The notes: generated by a model not told the origin, from the sequence alone. DNA of 24,732 nt from Clostridiales bacterium (GCA_004553625.1 SFKX01000023.1:1-24732); one strand, 5' to 3'. Shown: positions 1 to 7,720, counted from the stretch's first letter. Numbers and translations: made by a program.

Positions 1-227
1 AGCAGCTTATCACGATGCTCTGGCGCTATGCCGGCTCTCCCACCTACACCGCCGACCTGAGCGGCTATGTTGACACCGCGGATATAAGCAGCTGGGCCGG
101 ACAGGCCATGTGCTGGGCCGTAGCCACCGGCGTAATCGAGGGCGACGAGAACGCGGCTCTGACCCCGAAGGCCGACACCACCCGCGCCCAGGCCGCCGCG
201 ATGCTCATGAGATTCATAGAGCTGTAA
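1..227 (+). CDS. SLH-domain protein, C-terminal fragment
   Basis: The reading frame is open from the window edge (first full codon at position 3), so this is the 3' end of a larger gene. The visible 74 or so residues make up the end of one S-layer homology motif (LITMLWRYAGSP) and a full final one, with ISSWAGQAMCWAVATGVIEG and the closing TRAQAAAMLMRFIEL, ending in TAA. SLH motifs usually occur in threes and anchor exported proteins to the Gram-positive cell wall. The protein's N-terminal part, and so its function, lies outside the window. The visible peptide is identical, except for one Ile/Val difference, to the end of the minus-strand gene at the other edge of the window. A strong hairpin terminator follows 20 bases after the stop. 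Confidence 0.9.
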   Translation, partial: QLITMLWRYAGSPTYTADLSGYVDTADISSWAGQAMCWAVATGVIEGDENAALTPKADTTRAQAAAMLMRFIEL

Positions 228-246
228 AAAGACAATGAGCACAGTA

Positions 247-285
247 CCCCGGGCAGGAATAATATACCTGCCCGGGGCGTCGTTT
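247..285 (+). terminator. Rho-independent terminator of the left SLH gene
   Basis: An 11-bp perfect GC-rich stem (ccccgggcagg, 247-257, pairing with 267-277) closes an A/T loop and is followed by a short run ending in ttt. It lies 20 bases past the SLH stop codon and separates that gene from the hydroxylase operon. Confidence 0.8.
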
Positions 286-333
286 ACCTTGAAAAAGAAT
301 CACGAAATTGACAAAAAAATTACACAGGCCCCC

Positions 334-362
334 TTGTGCTTTTAGGGATAATATAGTATGAT
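334..362 (+). promoter_or_regulatory. Candidate promoter of the polyferredoxin-hydroxylase operon
   Basis: TTGTGC (334-339) and TATGAT (357-362) are separated by 17 bases, about 60 bases upstream of the first start codon. Other A/T-rich -10-like sequences overlap here (gataat at 347 and 360), so the exact start is uncertain. A good TTGACA at 308-313 has no -10 partner at normal spacing. Confidence 0.45.
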
Positions 363-425
363 AATCTAAAAGAATTTGTGCGTAAATAAAAATTATTATG
401 CTTGAGGTGGAAGGGGCGACTGACA

Positions 426-971
426 ATGGCTCGGAAAGTAGGAAAACTGGTGGCGGCTGTCGGCTGTTCCGGCGGCGAGCTTGCGCGGAGGAAGGTGCCG
501 CGCGAGGCGCTGACGGGTGATTGCCGGCAGGCGCTTGCGGACTATCCCGGGGGGATATTGGAATGTCGCTGGGGCTGCCTGGGACTGGGCAGCTGCGCCG
601 CGGCATGCAAGCTGGGCGCTATCAAAGTCGGCGCAAAGGGCGTCGCTGAGGTGGACAGGGAAAAGTGCATCGGCTGCGGGCTCTGCGTGAAGGCCTGCCC
701 CCAGACCATAATCCGGCTGGTGCCGAGAGAGCAGAACATCGTCGTCGCGTGCAGCAGCCAGGACCCCGGCCCCGCGACGCGCAAGGTCTGCGACGCGGGC
801 TGCATCGCCTGCGGTATCTGCGAGAAGAACTGTCCCATGGGCGCTATCAAGGTCGTGGACAACCATCCCGTCATAGACGAGAGCCTCTGCGTTTCCTGCG
901 GCATGTGCGCGTCCAAGTGTCCGAGGGGCGTCATCAAGGACGTCTATGGTATCCTCGGGCCTCAGGTCTGA
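426..971 (+). CDS. RnfB-like soluble polyferredoxin
   Basis: A 181-residue iron-sulfur protein resembling the ferredoxin part of RnfB, without RnfB's N-terminal membrane anchor. Cysteines visible in order: C14 (VGCSGG), C33 (GDC), a CX3CX5CX3C set at 47, 51, 57 and 61 (CRWGCLGLGSCAAAC), then CX2CX2CX3CP sets at 81-91, 126-136 and 155-165. It probably carries at least three to four [4Fe-4S] clusters and shuttles electrons in the cytoplasm. I chose the ATG at 426 because aaggggc lies just upstream; a TTG at 402 is the alternative. The next gene, 19 bases downstream, is a molybdenum hydroxylase with no FAD domain, so this protein is a plausible electron acceptor for it (inference). The two genes share one promoter and one terminator. 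Confidence 0.85.
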   Translation: MARKVGKLVAAVGCSGGELARRKVPREALTGDCRQALADYPGGILECRWGCLGLGSCAAACKLGAIKVGAKGVAEVDREKCIGCGLCVKACPQTIIRLVPREQNIVVACSSQDPGPATRKVCDAGCIACGICEKNCPMGAIKVVDNHPVIDESLCVSCGMCASKCPRGVIKDVYGILGPQV

Positions 972-990
972 AAATACGGAGGTGGGCATC

Positions 991-3570
991 ATGGCTGAGT
1001 ACGTATTCAAAGTAAACGGCATTACCCGGAGCACGTCGGAGGACAAGCCGCTGCTCCGCTATCTCCGCGACGATCTGAACCTCAAATCCGTCAAGGACGG
1101 CTGCAGCGAGGGCGCCTGCGGTACCTGCACGATAATCGTGGACGGCAGGGCGGTGAAGTCCTGCGTCCTGACCACGAAAAAGGCTGTGGGCCGGAGCATC
1201 ACCACCGTAGAGGGCCTGACGCACGACGAGCAGGAGGCCTTCGTCTACGCTTTCGGCAAGGTCGGCGCGGTCCAGTGCGGTTTCTGCATCCCCGGCATGG
1301 TCATGGCGGGCAAGGCCCTCATTGACCAGGTCCCGGACCCGACTGAGGAGCAGATCAAGGTCGCGCTCCGCGGCAATATCTGCCGCTGCACAGGTTATAA
1401 GAAGATAATTGAGGGCATCACACTCGCCGCCGCCATTCTCCGCGGCGACGCCGAGATAGACCCGATGCTCGAAAAGGGCGACGAGTTCGGCGTCGGCCAG
1501 CGCGCCTTCCGTACCGACGTGCGCCCGAAGGTCCTCGGATACGGCGAGTACTGCGACGATATCGAGATGGAGGGCATGGTCTACGGGGGCGCGGTGCGCT
1601 CCAAGTACGCCAGGGCCAGGATACTGGATATCGACACCTCCAAGGCCGAGGCGCTGCCGGGCGTGCTGGCGGTGCTGACGGCGGAGGACGTGCCGAACAA
1701 CAAGGTCGGCCACATCCAGCAGGATTGGGACGTCATGATAGCCAAGGGCGACATCACCCGCTTCGTGGGAGATGCCATCTGCCTCGTCGTTGGCGAGACA
1801 CAGGAGATCGTGGACAAGGCCCGCAAGCTCGTGAAGATCGAGTACGAAGTCCTCGAGCCCGTCCGGAACGTGCAGGAGGCCAAGGCGCCGGACGCGCCTA
1901 AGCTGCACCCGAACGGCAACCTCTGCCAGCAGCGCCACGTCGTCCGCGGCGACGCCAAGACCGCGCTGGCAAACTCCAAGTATACGGTTACGAAGAGCTT
2001 CGTGACCCCGTTCACCGAGCACGCCTTCCTCGAGCCCGAGTGCGCCGTGGCCTTCCCGTACAAGGACGGCGTCAAGGTCTACACCTCCGACCAGGGCGTC
2101 TACGACACCCGCAAGGAAATAGCCATCATGCTCGGCTGGGAGCAGCGCCGCGTTGTTGTTGAGAACAAGTATGTCGGCGGCGGCTTCGGCGGCAAGGAGG
2201 ACGTCTCCGCGCAGCACGTCGCCGTGCTCTGCGCGCTCAAGGTTGGCAGGCCGGTCAAGTTCCGCTTCTCGAGGCAGGAGTCCATCAACTTCCACCCGAA
2301 GCGCCACTATATGGAGGCCACCTTCACCCTCGGCTGCGATGAAGAGGGCATGTTCACCGGCCTCGACTGCGAGATATACTTCGACACCGGCGCGTATGCC
2401 TCGCTCTCCGGCCCCGTGCTGGAGCGTGCCTGCACCCACTCCGTCGGTCCCTACACCTACCAGAACACAGACATCCGCGGCTACAGCTACTACACCAACA
2501 ACCCGCCCGCGGGCGCGTTCCGCGGCTTCGGTGTGACTCAGAGCGAGTTTGCGCTCGAGTCCATAATCAATCTTCTGGCCGAGAAGGTCGGCATCTCGCC
2601 CTGGGAGATCCGCTACCGCAACGCCATCGAGCCGGGCAAGGTCCTGCCGAACGGCCAGATAGCAGACGTATCCACGGCGCTCAAGGAGTGCCTGCTTGCG
2701 GTGAAGCCCGCCTACGACGCCAACCCGGGCCGCGTGGGCATCGCCTGCGCGATGAAGAACTCCGGCGTCGGCGTCGGCCTGCCGGACAAGGGCCGCTGCC
2801 GCCTGGAGGTCCACGACGGCGTTGTTCAGCTCTACTCCGCCGCCTCGGACATCGGCCAGGGCTGCGCCACGATCTTCCTCCAGGAGCTGGCCCAGACCAC
2901 TGGCCTGCCGCTGTCCCAGATGAAGAACATGGGCAGCAACTCCGAGCTGTCCCCGGACTCCGGTACAACCTCCGGCTCGCGCCAGACGCTCATAACCGGC
3001 GAGGCCGTTCGCATGGCCGCCGTCGATCTGAAGAAGGACCTTGACGAGGCCGGCGGCGACCTGTCGAAGCTCGAGGGCAAGGAGTACTTCGCCGAGTTCT
3101 TTGACCCGACCGACAAGCTGGGTGCGGACGTACCCTTCCCGAAGAGCCACGTGGCCTACGGCTTCGCGGCCCATGTCGTCGTCCTCGACGATGACGGCAA
3201 GGTCAAGGAGGTCTACGCAGCGCACGACTCCGGCAAGGTCGTCAACCCGACTTCCATCCAGGGCCAGATAGAGGGCGGCGTGCTCATGGGCATGGGTTAC
3301 GCCCTGACGGAGACATTCCCGCTCGAGGACTGCGTACCCACGGCGCGCTACGGTACCCTCGGCCTGCTGCACTCGACGCAGATACCCGATATACACGCCA
3401 TCTATGTGGAGAAGGATGAGCTGCTGCCCTTCGCCTACGGCTCCAAGGGCATAGGCGAGATCTCGGCCATCCCGACGGCCCCGGCGGTGCAGGGCGCTTA
3501 CTACTTCCGTGACGGCAAGTTCCGCACCACGCTCCCGCTCGAGGACACCTATTACAGCAAGAAGCACTAA
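991..3570 (+). CDS. Selenium-dependent xanthine dehydrogenase-type molybdenum hydroxylase, fused FeS and Mo domains
   Basis: An 859-residue protein of the xanthine dehydrogenase superfamily. An N-terminal plant-type [2Fe-2S] domain has C38, C43, C46 and C58; a second [2Fe-2S] domain has C96 and C99 (QCGFC) and C131 and C133 (CRCTGY). The two molybdopterin-binding domains follow, with GGGFGGKE, PPAGAFRGFG (Arg 511) and the catalytic Glu 823 in YGSKGIGE. There is no FAD domain. This architecture matches the single-chain enzymes found with selD, yqeB and yqeC, proposed to use a selenium-containing Mo cofactor. The substrate (xanthine, another purine or another N-heterocycle) cannot be read from the sequence. 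The ATG at 991 is preceded by ggaggtg six bases upstream; an earlier GTG-type start at 946 would overlap the ferredoxin gene and add residues unlike the family. A terminator lies directly after the gene. Confidence 0.9.
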   Translation: MAEYVFKVNGITRSTSEDKPLLRYLRDDLNLKSVKDGCSEGACGTCTIIVDGRAVKSCVLTTKKAVGRSITTVEGLTHDEQEAFVYAFGKVGAVQCGFCIPGMVMAGKALIDQVPDPTEEQIKVALRGNICRCTGYKKIIEGITLAAAILRGDAEIDPMLEKGDEFGVGQRAFRTDVRPKVLGYGEYCDDIEMEGMVYGGAVRSKYARARILDIDTSKAEALPGVLAVLTAEDVPNNKVGHIQQDWDVMIAKGDITRFVGDAICLVVGETQEIVDKARKLVKIEYEVLEPVRNVQEAKAPDAPKLHPNGNLCQQRHVVRGDAKTALANSKYTVTKSFVTPFTEHAFLEPECAVAFPYKDGVKVYTSDQGVYDTRKEIAIMLGWEQRRVVVENKYVGGGFGGKEDVSAQHVAVLCALKVGRPVKFRFSRQESINFHPKRHYMEATFTLGCDEEGMFTGLDCEIYFDTGAYASLSGPVLERACTHSVGPYTYQNTDIRGYSYYTNNPPAGAFRGFGVTQSEFALESIINLLAEKVGISPWEIRYRNAIEPGKVLPNGQIADVSTALKECLLAVKPAYDANPGRVGIACAMKNSGVGVGLPDKGRCRLEVHDGVVQLYSAASDIGQGCATIFLQELAQTTGLPLSQMKNMGSNSELSPDSGTTSGSRQTLITGEAVRMAAVDLKKDLDEAGGDLSKLEGKEYFAEFFDPTDKLGADVPFPKSHVAYGFAAHVVVLDDDGKVKEVYAAHDSGKVVNPTSIQGQIEGGVLMGMGYALTETFPLEDCVPTARYGTLGLLHSTQIPDIHAIYVEKDELLPFAYGSKGIGEISAIPTAPAVQGAYYFRDGKFRTTLPLEDTYYSKKH

Positions 3571-3584
3571 ACGTCAAGGCTCAG

Positions 3585-3618
3585 CCGCCCCGGTCCGCGC
3601 TCGGACTGGGGCGGTTTT
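3585..3618 (+). terminator. Terminator after the fused hydroxylase
   Basis: The stem ccgccccggtcc (3585-3596) pairs with 3603-3614 as 12 bp including one G-U pair, with a six-base loop and then tttt. It lies 15 bases after the stop and ends the two-gene operon. Confidence 0.85.
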
Positions 3619-3632
3619 CATGCCCGCAGCGC

Positions 3633-3661
3633 TTGACGTCCCGTAGCCGAGATGGTATATT
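3633..3661 (+). promoter_or_regulatory. Promoter of the ArsR-SdpI operon
   Basis: TTGACG (3633-3638), a 17-base spacer and TATATT (3656-3661). It is followed immediately by a perfect palindrome and then the ArsR start codon, the usual layout of an autorepressed operon. Confidence 0.75.
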
Positions 3662-3663
3662 AT

Positions 3664-3683
3664 ATTTAACCAAAAGGTTAAAT
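3664..3683 (+). promoter_or_regulatory. Candidate autorepressor operator
   Basis: A perfect 20-base inverted repeat (atttaacc, aaaa, ggttaaat) lies just downstream of the -10, at the expected transcription start, and 12 bases before the ArsR-family start codon. The position suggests that the ArsR protein blocks its own promoter here (inference). Confidence 0.6.
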
Positions 3684-3695
3684 GAGGTGCGTGAA

Positions 3696-3986
3696 ATGAG
3701 CTTGCAGGAGACGATGCGGGCGCTGGCGGACCCGACGCGGCGGGAGATACTTGAGCTGCTCAGGGCGGGAAGGCTGCCGGCGGGGGAGATAGCCGGGAAT
3801 TTTCCGGTATCAAACGCAGCGGTGTCAAAGCATCTGGCCGTGCTGCGCGAGGCGGGACTTGTGCGCGTGGACAGGTGCGGCAAGAACATCTACTATGAGC
3901 TGAACACGAGCGTGCTTGAGGACGTGCTGGCCTTTGTGAGCGGGCTTAGGCGGGAGCAGTGCGGCGAGGGCGAGGTGAGGGTGTGA
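3696..3986 (+). CDS. ArsR-family winged-helix repressor, SdpR-like
   Basis: A 96-residue single-domain regulator. It opens with MRALADPTRREILELL and has the recognition helix region VSNAAVSKHLAVLREAGLV, followed by the wing VDRCGKNIYYELN. No ELCVCDL-type metal-binding motif is seen, so metal sensing is not supported. The downstream gene encodes an SdpI-family membrane protein, the same pairing as the SdpR/SdpI autorepressor-immunity pair of Bacillus subtilis. The start is the ATG at 3696, with gaggtg six bases upstream. The stop overlaps the next gene's GTG start, so the two are translationally coupled. It probably represses its own promoter through the 3664-3683 palindrome. It sits inside the hydroxylase locus without an obvious functional link to it. 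Confidence 0.85.
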   Translation: MSLQETMRALADPTRREILELLRAGRLPAGEIAGNFPVSNAAVSKHLAVLREAGLVRVDRCGKNIYYELNTSVLEDVLAFVSGLRREQCGEGEVRV

Positions 3987-4654
3987 AAAGGCTGACGGCG
4001 AAGAAACAGCTGGTGCTGGAGTTCATATTCTGCTCGCTGCCGCTCATCTACTATCTGCTCTGCCTGCCTGGTATGCCGGAGACGGTACCCGTCCACTGGA
4101 ACGCCGGCGGAACGGCGGACAGGTTTGCGCCGCGCTTTTCCTTCGATATGCTGCTCATAAGCGCGGCCGGATATTTCGGACTGCTCATAGGAGTCGGCCT
4201 GCGCAAGCTCATCTGCTCCATATCCACGCAGGAGAGGGAGGAAAACCGCGCGACGGTGGAGCGCATCATGCGCTGGACGGAGGCCGCCGAGTGCCTTCTG
4301 TTCACCGGTATCGCGCTGCATGGAGTCATCCGCACCTGCTCAGGTGAGAGCACGGATAACGGCTTTATAATGAAGCTGGGCGCGGCCGTAGTGGCGCTGG
4401 TGCTGATCGCGGCGGGGAACCAGCTGCCCAAGCTGAGGCGCAACAGCGTATCCGGCGCGAGGACAAAGTATTCGCTCTCGAGCGACGAGGCCTGGTACAA
4501 GACGCAGAGGTACGCAGGCCGGGCGCTTATGCTGGCAGGCGCGACGCTGCTAATTGTCACACTGATGCCGTTCATCACAGCAGGCATGGCGTGCGCCGCG
4601 ACACTGGCGGCGCTTGTGGTGGTCTGTGCAGCCGCGCTGAACTACCGAGGCTGA
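3983..4654 (+). CDS. SdpI-family membrane protein
   Basis: A 223-residue integral membrane protein. The N-terminal part has the DUF1648 signature PETVPVHWNAGGTADRF after the first hydrophobic segment. The C-terminal part has the SdpI signature GNQLPKLRRN followed by SLSSDEAWYKTQRYAGR. About six hydrophobic segments are visible. In B. subtilis, SdpI gives immunity to the SdpC toxin and helps sequester the repressor SdpR at the membrane. No toxin gene is present here, so the role may be toxin protection or envelope-stress signalling (inference). The gene starts with GTG at 3983 inside the GTGA overlap with the ArsR stop, preceded by a gaggtgagg ribosome site. Confidence 0.85.
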   Translation: MKRLTAKKQLVLEFIFCSLPLIYYLLCLPGMPETVPVHWNAGGTADRFAPRFSFDMLLISAAGYFGLLIGVGLRKLICSISTQEREENRATVERIMRWTEAAECLLFTGIALHGVIRTCSGESTDNGFIMKLGAAVVALVLIAAGNQLPKLRRNSVSGARTKYSLSSDEAWYKTQRYAGRALMLAGATLLIVTLMPFITAGMACAATLAALVVVCAAALNYRG

Positions 4655-4674
4655 GCCGGTTTTTAGGAAATACC

Positions 4675-4703
4675 TTGCAAAGCGGAGCGACTGAATATAA
4701 AAT
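4675..4703 (+). promoter_or_regulatory. Candidate promoter of the GH3-HAD operon
   Basis: TTGCAA (4675-4680), 17 bases, TAAAAT (4698-4703), located 20 to 50 bases after the SdpI stop and 44 bases before the GH3 start. An overlapping TATAAA at 4696 with a 15-base spacer is the alternative -10. Confidence 0.5.
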
Positions 4704-4746
4704 GTTCATGCGAGAATGCAATCGAGGTAAGCGGGAGGAAAGTGGA

Positions 4747-6375
4747 ATGGACCTGCGTGGAAAACCCTTTTACCTGACGACGGAGGAAGAGACCTGGGTA
4801 TACGAATGCCTGGCCGCCATGGACGAGCGGACAAAGACCGGCCAGCTCTTCTGCGTCATGGGCGGGGACTATACGATAGACGAGCTCAAGCAACTGGTAC
4901 GGGAAGAGGGCATTGGCGCAGTGCTGTTCCGGCCCTGCCCTAAGTCGGAGCTGATCGAGAAGTACGCCGCAATAGACGCGGCGGCAAAGGTTCCGCTGCT
5001 CCACGCCGCGAACCTCGAAGAGGGCGGAGCCGGCGGAATATCGGACGGGACGTATTTTGCAAACCAGCTGGGCGTAGCGGCCGCAGATGACGAGGACTGC
5101 ACAAGGCATTTCGCCGAGGTCTGTGCCGCAGAGGGCCTGGGCTGCGGCATAAACTGGACCTTCTCGCCCGTCGTGGACATAGACATGAATTTTCGCAACC
5201 CCATCACGAACACACGCACTTTCGGCGCGGACGTCGAGAGGGTACTGAGGAATTCGGAGATTTACGTCGAAACGGTGCAGAAGGCAGGACTCATGGCCTG
5301 CTGCAAGCACTTCCCGGGCGACGGTGTGGACTACAGGGACCAGCACCTGCACCCGACCTACAACAGCCTCGGCGCGGATGAGTGGCGCGGCAGCTACGGG
5401 CGGATATATAAGTCGCTCATAGACGGGGGGCTCATGTCGGTCATGGTCGGTCACATCTGCCAGCCTGCCCTGGCGATGGAGAAGGACCCCGGCCTCAGTT
5501 TTGCCGATGTTCTCCCGGCCTCGTTGAGCCGCGAACTGCTGACGGGTGTACTCAGGGAGGAGTTTGGCTTCAACGGCCTCATAACAACTGACGCGACCAT
5601 AATGGGCGGCTACTGCCAGGCAATGGAGCGGCGCAGGGCTATACCGACGTCGATAGCCGCGGGCTGTGATATGCTGGTATTCTCGACGGACATACGCGAG
5701 GACCTGGCGTACATGCGACAAGGGCTCGAGAGCGGCATACTTAGCCGCGAGCGGCTCGACGAGGCCGTGACGCGCGTCTTGGCCCTAAAGGCAAGAACGC
5801 TTAGGTCAAAGCACATTCCCGAGGTCAGCGCGCAGGAGTGGCAGCGCGACTGCGCGGAGAAGGCCGTGACTCTGGTGAAGGATACGCAGAAGCTGGTGCC
5901 TGCCCGCGGCTTCAGCAGCGTGAGGCTCGTGGTCGTGGGCGATGAAAATCTCGCCGGCGGCGAGGAAATTGTCGGGGTCGCCTCGGAGCGGCTTGGAGCC
6001 CTGGGACTTGCGGTAGAAGTTTATGACCCTATACGCGACGAGCTGCACGGCAGCGCGCAGCTGCCCTCGGACAGGCTCACGCTGGTCATAGTTAACTGCC
6101 CGACCGCGAGCAATCAAACCACGGTGCGCATAAACTGGAGCCGCAAGCATGCGCTGGACGACCCGCGCTTCATAAACGAGGAAAAGACAGCAATGATCTC
6201 CCTGGCGAACCCCTACCACCTCCAGGACGCGCCGCGGGTCAGGACGTATATAAACGCCTATACGCCCGTTGCTCCGGCGCTGACGGCGGCGATAGATCTG
6301 CTGTTCGGTCTGCAAGAGGCGCGGGGCAAAAGTCCGGTTGACGCTTTCTGTGGACTTCCGGATACACATTTTTGA
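4747..6375 (+). CDS. Glycoside hydrolase family 3 protein, NagZ-like with Asp-His dyad
   Basis: A 542-residue cytoplasmic protein (no signal peptide) with a GH3 TIM-barrel domain (about residues 15-350) and a second alpha/beta domain. The motif KHFPGDGVDYRDQH starts at Lys 187. Asp 198 and His 200 match in spacing the D-x-H acid/base dyad of NagZ beta-N-acetylglucosaminidases, whose motif is KHFPGHG..ADSH. The nucleophile is probably Asp 282 in GLITTDATIMGG. Two-domain NagZ forms are known in Gram-positives. Some D-x-H GH3 enzymes are phosphorylases rather than hydrolases, and the next gene is a beta-phosphoglucomutase-like HAD, which fits that option (inference). The start is the ATG at 4747, with gggagg eight bases upstream; the frame is open further upstream but has no better start. 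Substrate unknown. Confidence 0.85.
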   Translation: MDLRGKPFYLTTEEETWVYECLAAMDERTKTGQLFCVMGGDYTIDELKQLVREEGIGAVLFRPCPKSELIEKYAAIDAAAKVPLLHAANLEEGGAGGISDGTYFANQLGVAAADDEDCTRHFAEVCAAEGLGCGINWTFSPVVDIDMNFRNPITNTRTFGADVERVLRNSEIYVETVQKAGLMACCKHFPGDGVDYRDQHLHPTYNSLGADEWRGSYGRIYKSLIDGGLMSVMVGHICQPALAMEKDPGLSFADVLPASLSRELLTGVLREEFGFNGLITTDATIMGGYCQAMERRRAIPTSIAAGCDMLVFSTDIREDLAYMRQGLESGILSRERLDEAVTRVLALKARTLRSKHIPEVSAQEWQRDCAEKAVTLVKDTQKLVPARGFSSVRLVVVGDENLAGGEEIVGVASERLGALGLAVEVYDPIRDELHGSAQLPSDRLTLVIVNCPTASNQTTVRINWSRKHALDDPRFINEEKTAMISLANPYHLQDAPRVRTYINAYTPVAPALTAAIDLLFGLQEARGKSPVDAFCGLPDTHF

Positions 6376-6384
6376 GGTGATTAT

Positions 6385-7026
6385 ATGAAGTTCAAGGCTG
6401 TGATATTTGACCTGGACGGCGTGCTGGTCTCGACGGACGAGCAGCACTATCAGGGCTGGAAGGCGCTTTGCGACAGGCTGGGAATCCCATTTGACCGAGA
6501 GGTCAACAACCGCTTTCGCGGCGTGAGCCGCATGGCCTGCGTGGATATACTTGAAGAACTCTCCGGCCAAAGCTGGACCGACGAGCGCAAGCAGGAGTAC
6601 GCGACGTGGAAGAACGAGCGCTACCGTAGCCTGCTGAGCGAGCTGTCCCCAGCCTCGGTCACGCGTGAGGTCAGGGAGACGCTGGATAGGCTGCGGGCCT
6701 GCGGCCTGCTTTTGGCCGTGGGCTCCTCCAGCAAGAACGCGGGTTTCATTTTGGAGCGCATTGGCCTAGGCAACTATTTTGATGCGGTGTCGGACGGCAA
6801 CAACATAAGCCGTTCGAAGCCGGACCCTGAGGTGTTCCAGAAGGCAGCACAGTTTCTGGGGGTGCCGCCGGAGCTTTGCCTCGTAGTCGAGGACGCCGTG
6901 TCCGGCGTGGAGGCTGCGCACAACGCTGGAATGCTTGCCGCCAGCCTGGGCGACGCCGCAAAAAACGGAGCGGGCGACTATGTAATGAGCAGCTTCGGCG
7001 AACTGCAGAAAATCACGGGCATATGA
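6385..7026 (+). CDS. HAD-superfamily beta-phosphoglucomutase-like protein
   Basis: A 213-residue HAD protein close to the usual PgmB length (about 220). Visible: nucleophile motif DLDGV with Asp 9 and Asp 11, a helical cap with FRGVSRMACVDIL matching the GVSR signature of beta-phosphoglucomutases, motif II GSSSKN, SKPDPEVF, and the motif III acidic pair VVEDAVSG. The family interconverts beta-sugar 1-phosphates and 6-phosphates. The gene starts nine bases after the GH3 stop, with gaggtg overlapping that stop, so the two are co-translated. Together they may release a sugar as beta-1-phosphate and feed it to glycolysis (inference). A generic sugar-phosphate phosphatase remains possible. A bidirectional terminator follows. 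Confidence 0.85.
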   Translation: MKFKAVIFDLDGVLVSTDEQHYQGWKALCDRLGIPFDREVNNRFRGVSRMACVDILEELSGQSWTDERKQEYATWKNERYRSLLSELSPASVTREVRETLDRLRACGLLLAVGSSSKNAGFILERIGLGNYFDAVSDGNNISRSKPDPEVFQKAAQFLGVPPELCLVVEDAVSGVEAAHNAGMLAASLGDAAKNGAGDYVMSSFGELQKITGI

Positions 7027-7041
7027 TGTCAAACCAATAGA

Positions 7042-7072
7042 AAAAGCCGGCTGGTCCATCCAGCCGGCTTTT
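7042..7072. terminator. Bidirectional terminator between the HAD gene and mocA-like gene
   Basis: A perfect 13-bp stem (7042-7054 pairing with 7060-7072) around a five-base loop, with A residues on the left and T residues on the right. It therefore works as a hairpin plus U-tract in either direction and ends both converging genes. Confidence 0.9.
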
Positions 7073-7099
7073 ATAATATCAGTATATGCCATGCCTTCG

Positions 7100-7690
7100 T
7101 CAGCGGGCGCTGACGTGCCTGATCATGTCAAGATCCGATCTCCGATCCACGTCCAATAGCTCACTTGCCTCGGCCTCGACCAGAAGAAGCGCATCGGGGT
7201 GCCTCCTGATAACTGCTGAGCCGCCGCACTCGCCCTCCAGGGCCAGCAGCTCGGGAAAATATCGCGCAGGAAAGAGGCAGGGGTTCCCACGCGCTCCTGC
7301 GTGAGCCAAGGCGGCTATGTGCTCGGGCTGCTCCAGCCAGGCGCCTATTAGGCGGGACACGGTCGAGGAGCGCAGCAGGGGCTGGTCGGCGGTCATGAAC
7401 AGCGCCGCGTCGCAGGGCTGAATCGCCTCGAGTCCAAGTTGCACGGTGCGACTCGCTCCGGCCTCGGGTCTGTCGTTAAGGACGTGCTGAAAGCCGAACT
7501 CCGCTGCAAGCGATATGCCCTCGGCCCTCGCGGTGACTATGCAGACCTTGGACAATCTCTCGCGCGGCACGGCCTCACAAGCCCGACGCAGCAGACTGCG
7601 GCCATCAAGATCCACGGCCAGCTTGTCAGAGCCAAAGCGCGACGAGGCCCCTGCCGCCATAAGTATGCAGCCCACTTGTGGTGCAATCAA
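7100..7690 (-). CDS. mocA: Molybdenum hydroxylase maturation nucleotidyltransferase, MocA/YgfJ family
   Basis: A 196-residue MobA-like nucleotidyltransferase. Motifs: CILMAAGASSRFGSDKL near the N-terminus (Gly14 to Lys23, the nucleotide-binding loop), MTADQPLL for metal/nucleotide binding, GNPCLFP, and LLDVDRRSDLD near the end. MocA adds CMP to molybdopterin for hydroxylases; the YgfJ branch occurs with selenium-dependent hydroxylases. Which nucleotide it uses cannot be read here. I chose the TTG at 7690 because aaggaggg (7698-7705, minus strand) lies seven bases upstream; the TTG at 7720 would put that ribosome site inside the gene. It is transcribed divergently from xdhABC and probably serves both hydroxylases in the window. 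Confidence 0.88.
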   Translation of the reverse strand: MIAPQVGCILMAAGASSRFGSDKLAVDLDGRSLLRRACEAVPRERLSKVCIVTARAEGISLAAEFGFQHVLNDRPEAGASRTVQLGLEAIQPCDAALFMTADQPLLRSSTVSRLIGAWLEQPEHIAALAHAGARGNPCLFPARYFPELLALEGECGGSAVIRRHPDALLLVEAEASELLDVDRRSDLDMIRHVSAR

Positions 7691-7720
7691 CGCAGCGCCC
7701 TCCTTACAATTGCTGGCCAA

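Noticed and set aside
308..313. TTGACA as the -35 of the first operon
   Set aside because: No -10-like hexamer at 15 to 19 bases (the sequence there is C-rich); the later TTGTGC/TATGAT pair fits better.
946..990. Upstream start of the fused hydroxylase
   Set aside because: It would overlap the ferredoxin gene and add 15 residues before the family-typical MAEYVFKVNG; the ATG at 991 has a strong ribosome site.
934..3567. An 877-codon open frame on the minus strand, opposite the fused hydroxylase
   Set aside because: It is a GC-rich antisense shadow; its translation is Val/Leu/Ala/Arg-rich with no known motifs, while the plus strand encodes a clear molybdenum hydroxylase.
4643..4665. Terminator after the SdpI gene
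   Set aside because: Only a short interrupted stem precedes the ttttt at 4660; too weak to call.
4663..5721. A 352-codon minus-strand open frame opposite the GH3 gene
   Set aside because: Shadow of the GH3 reading frame; no recognisable motif.
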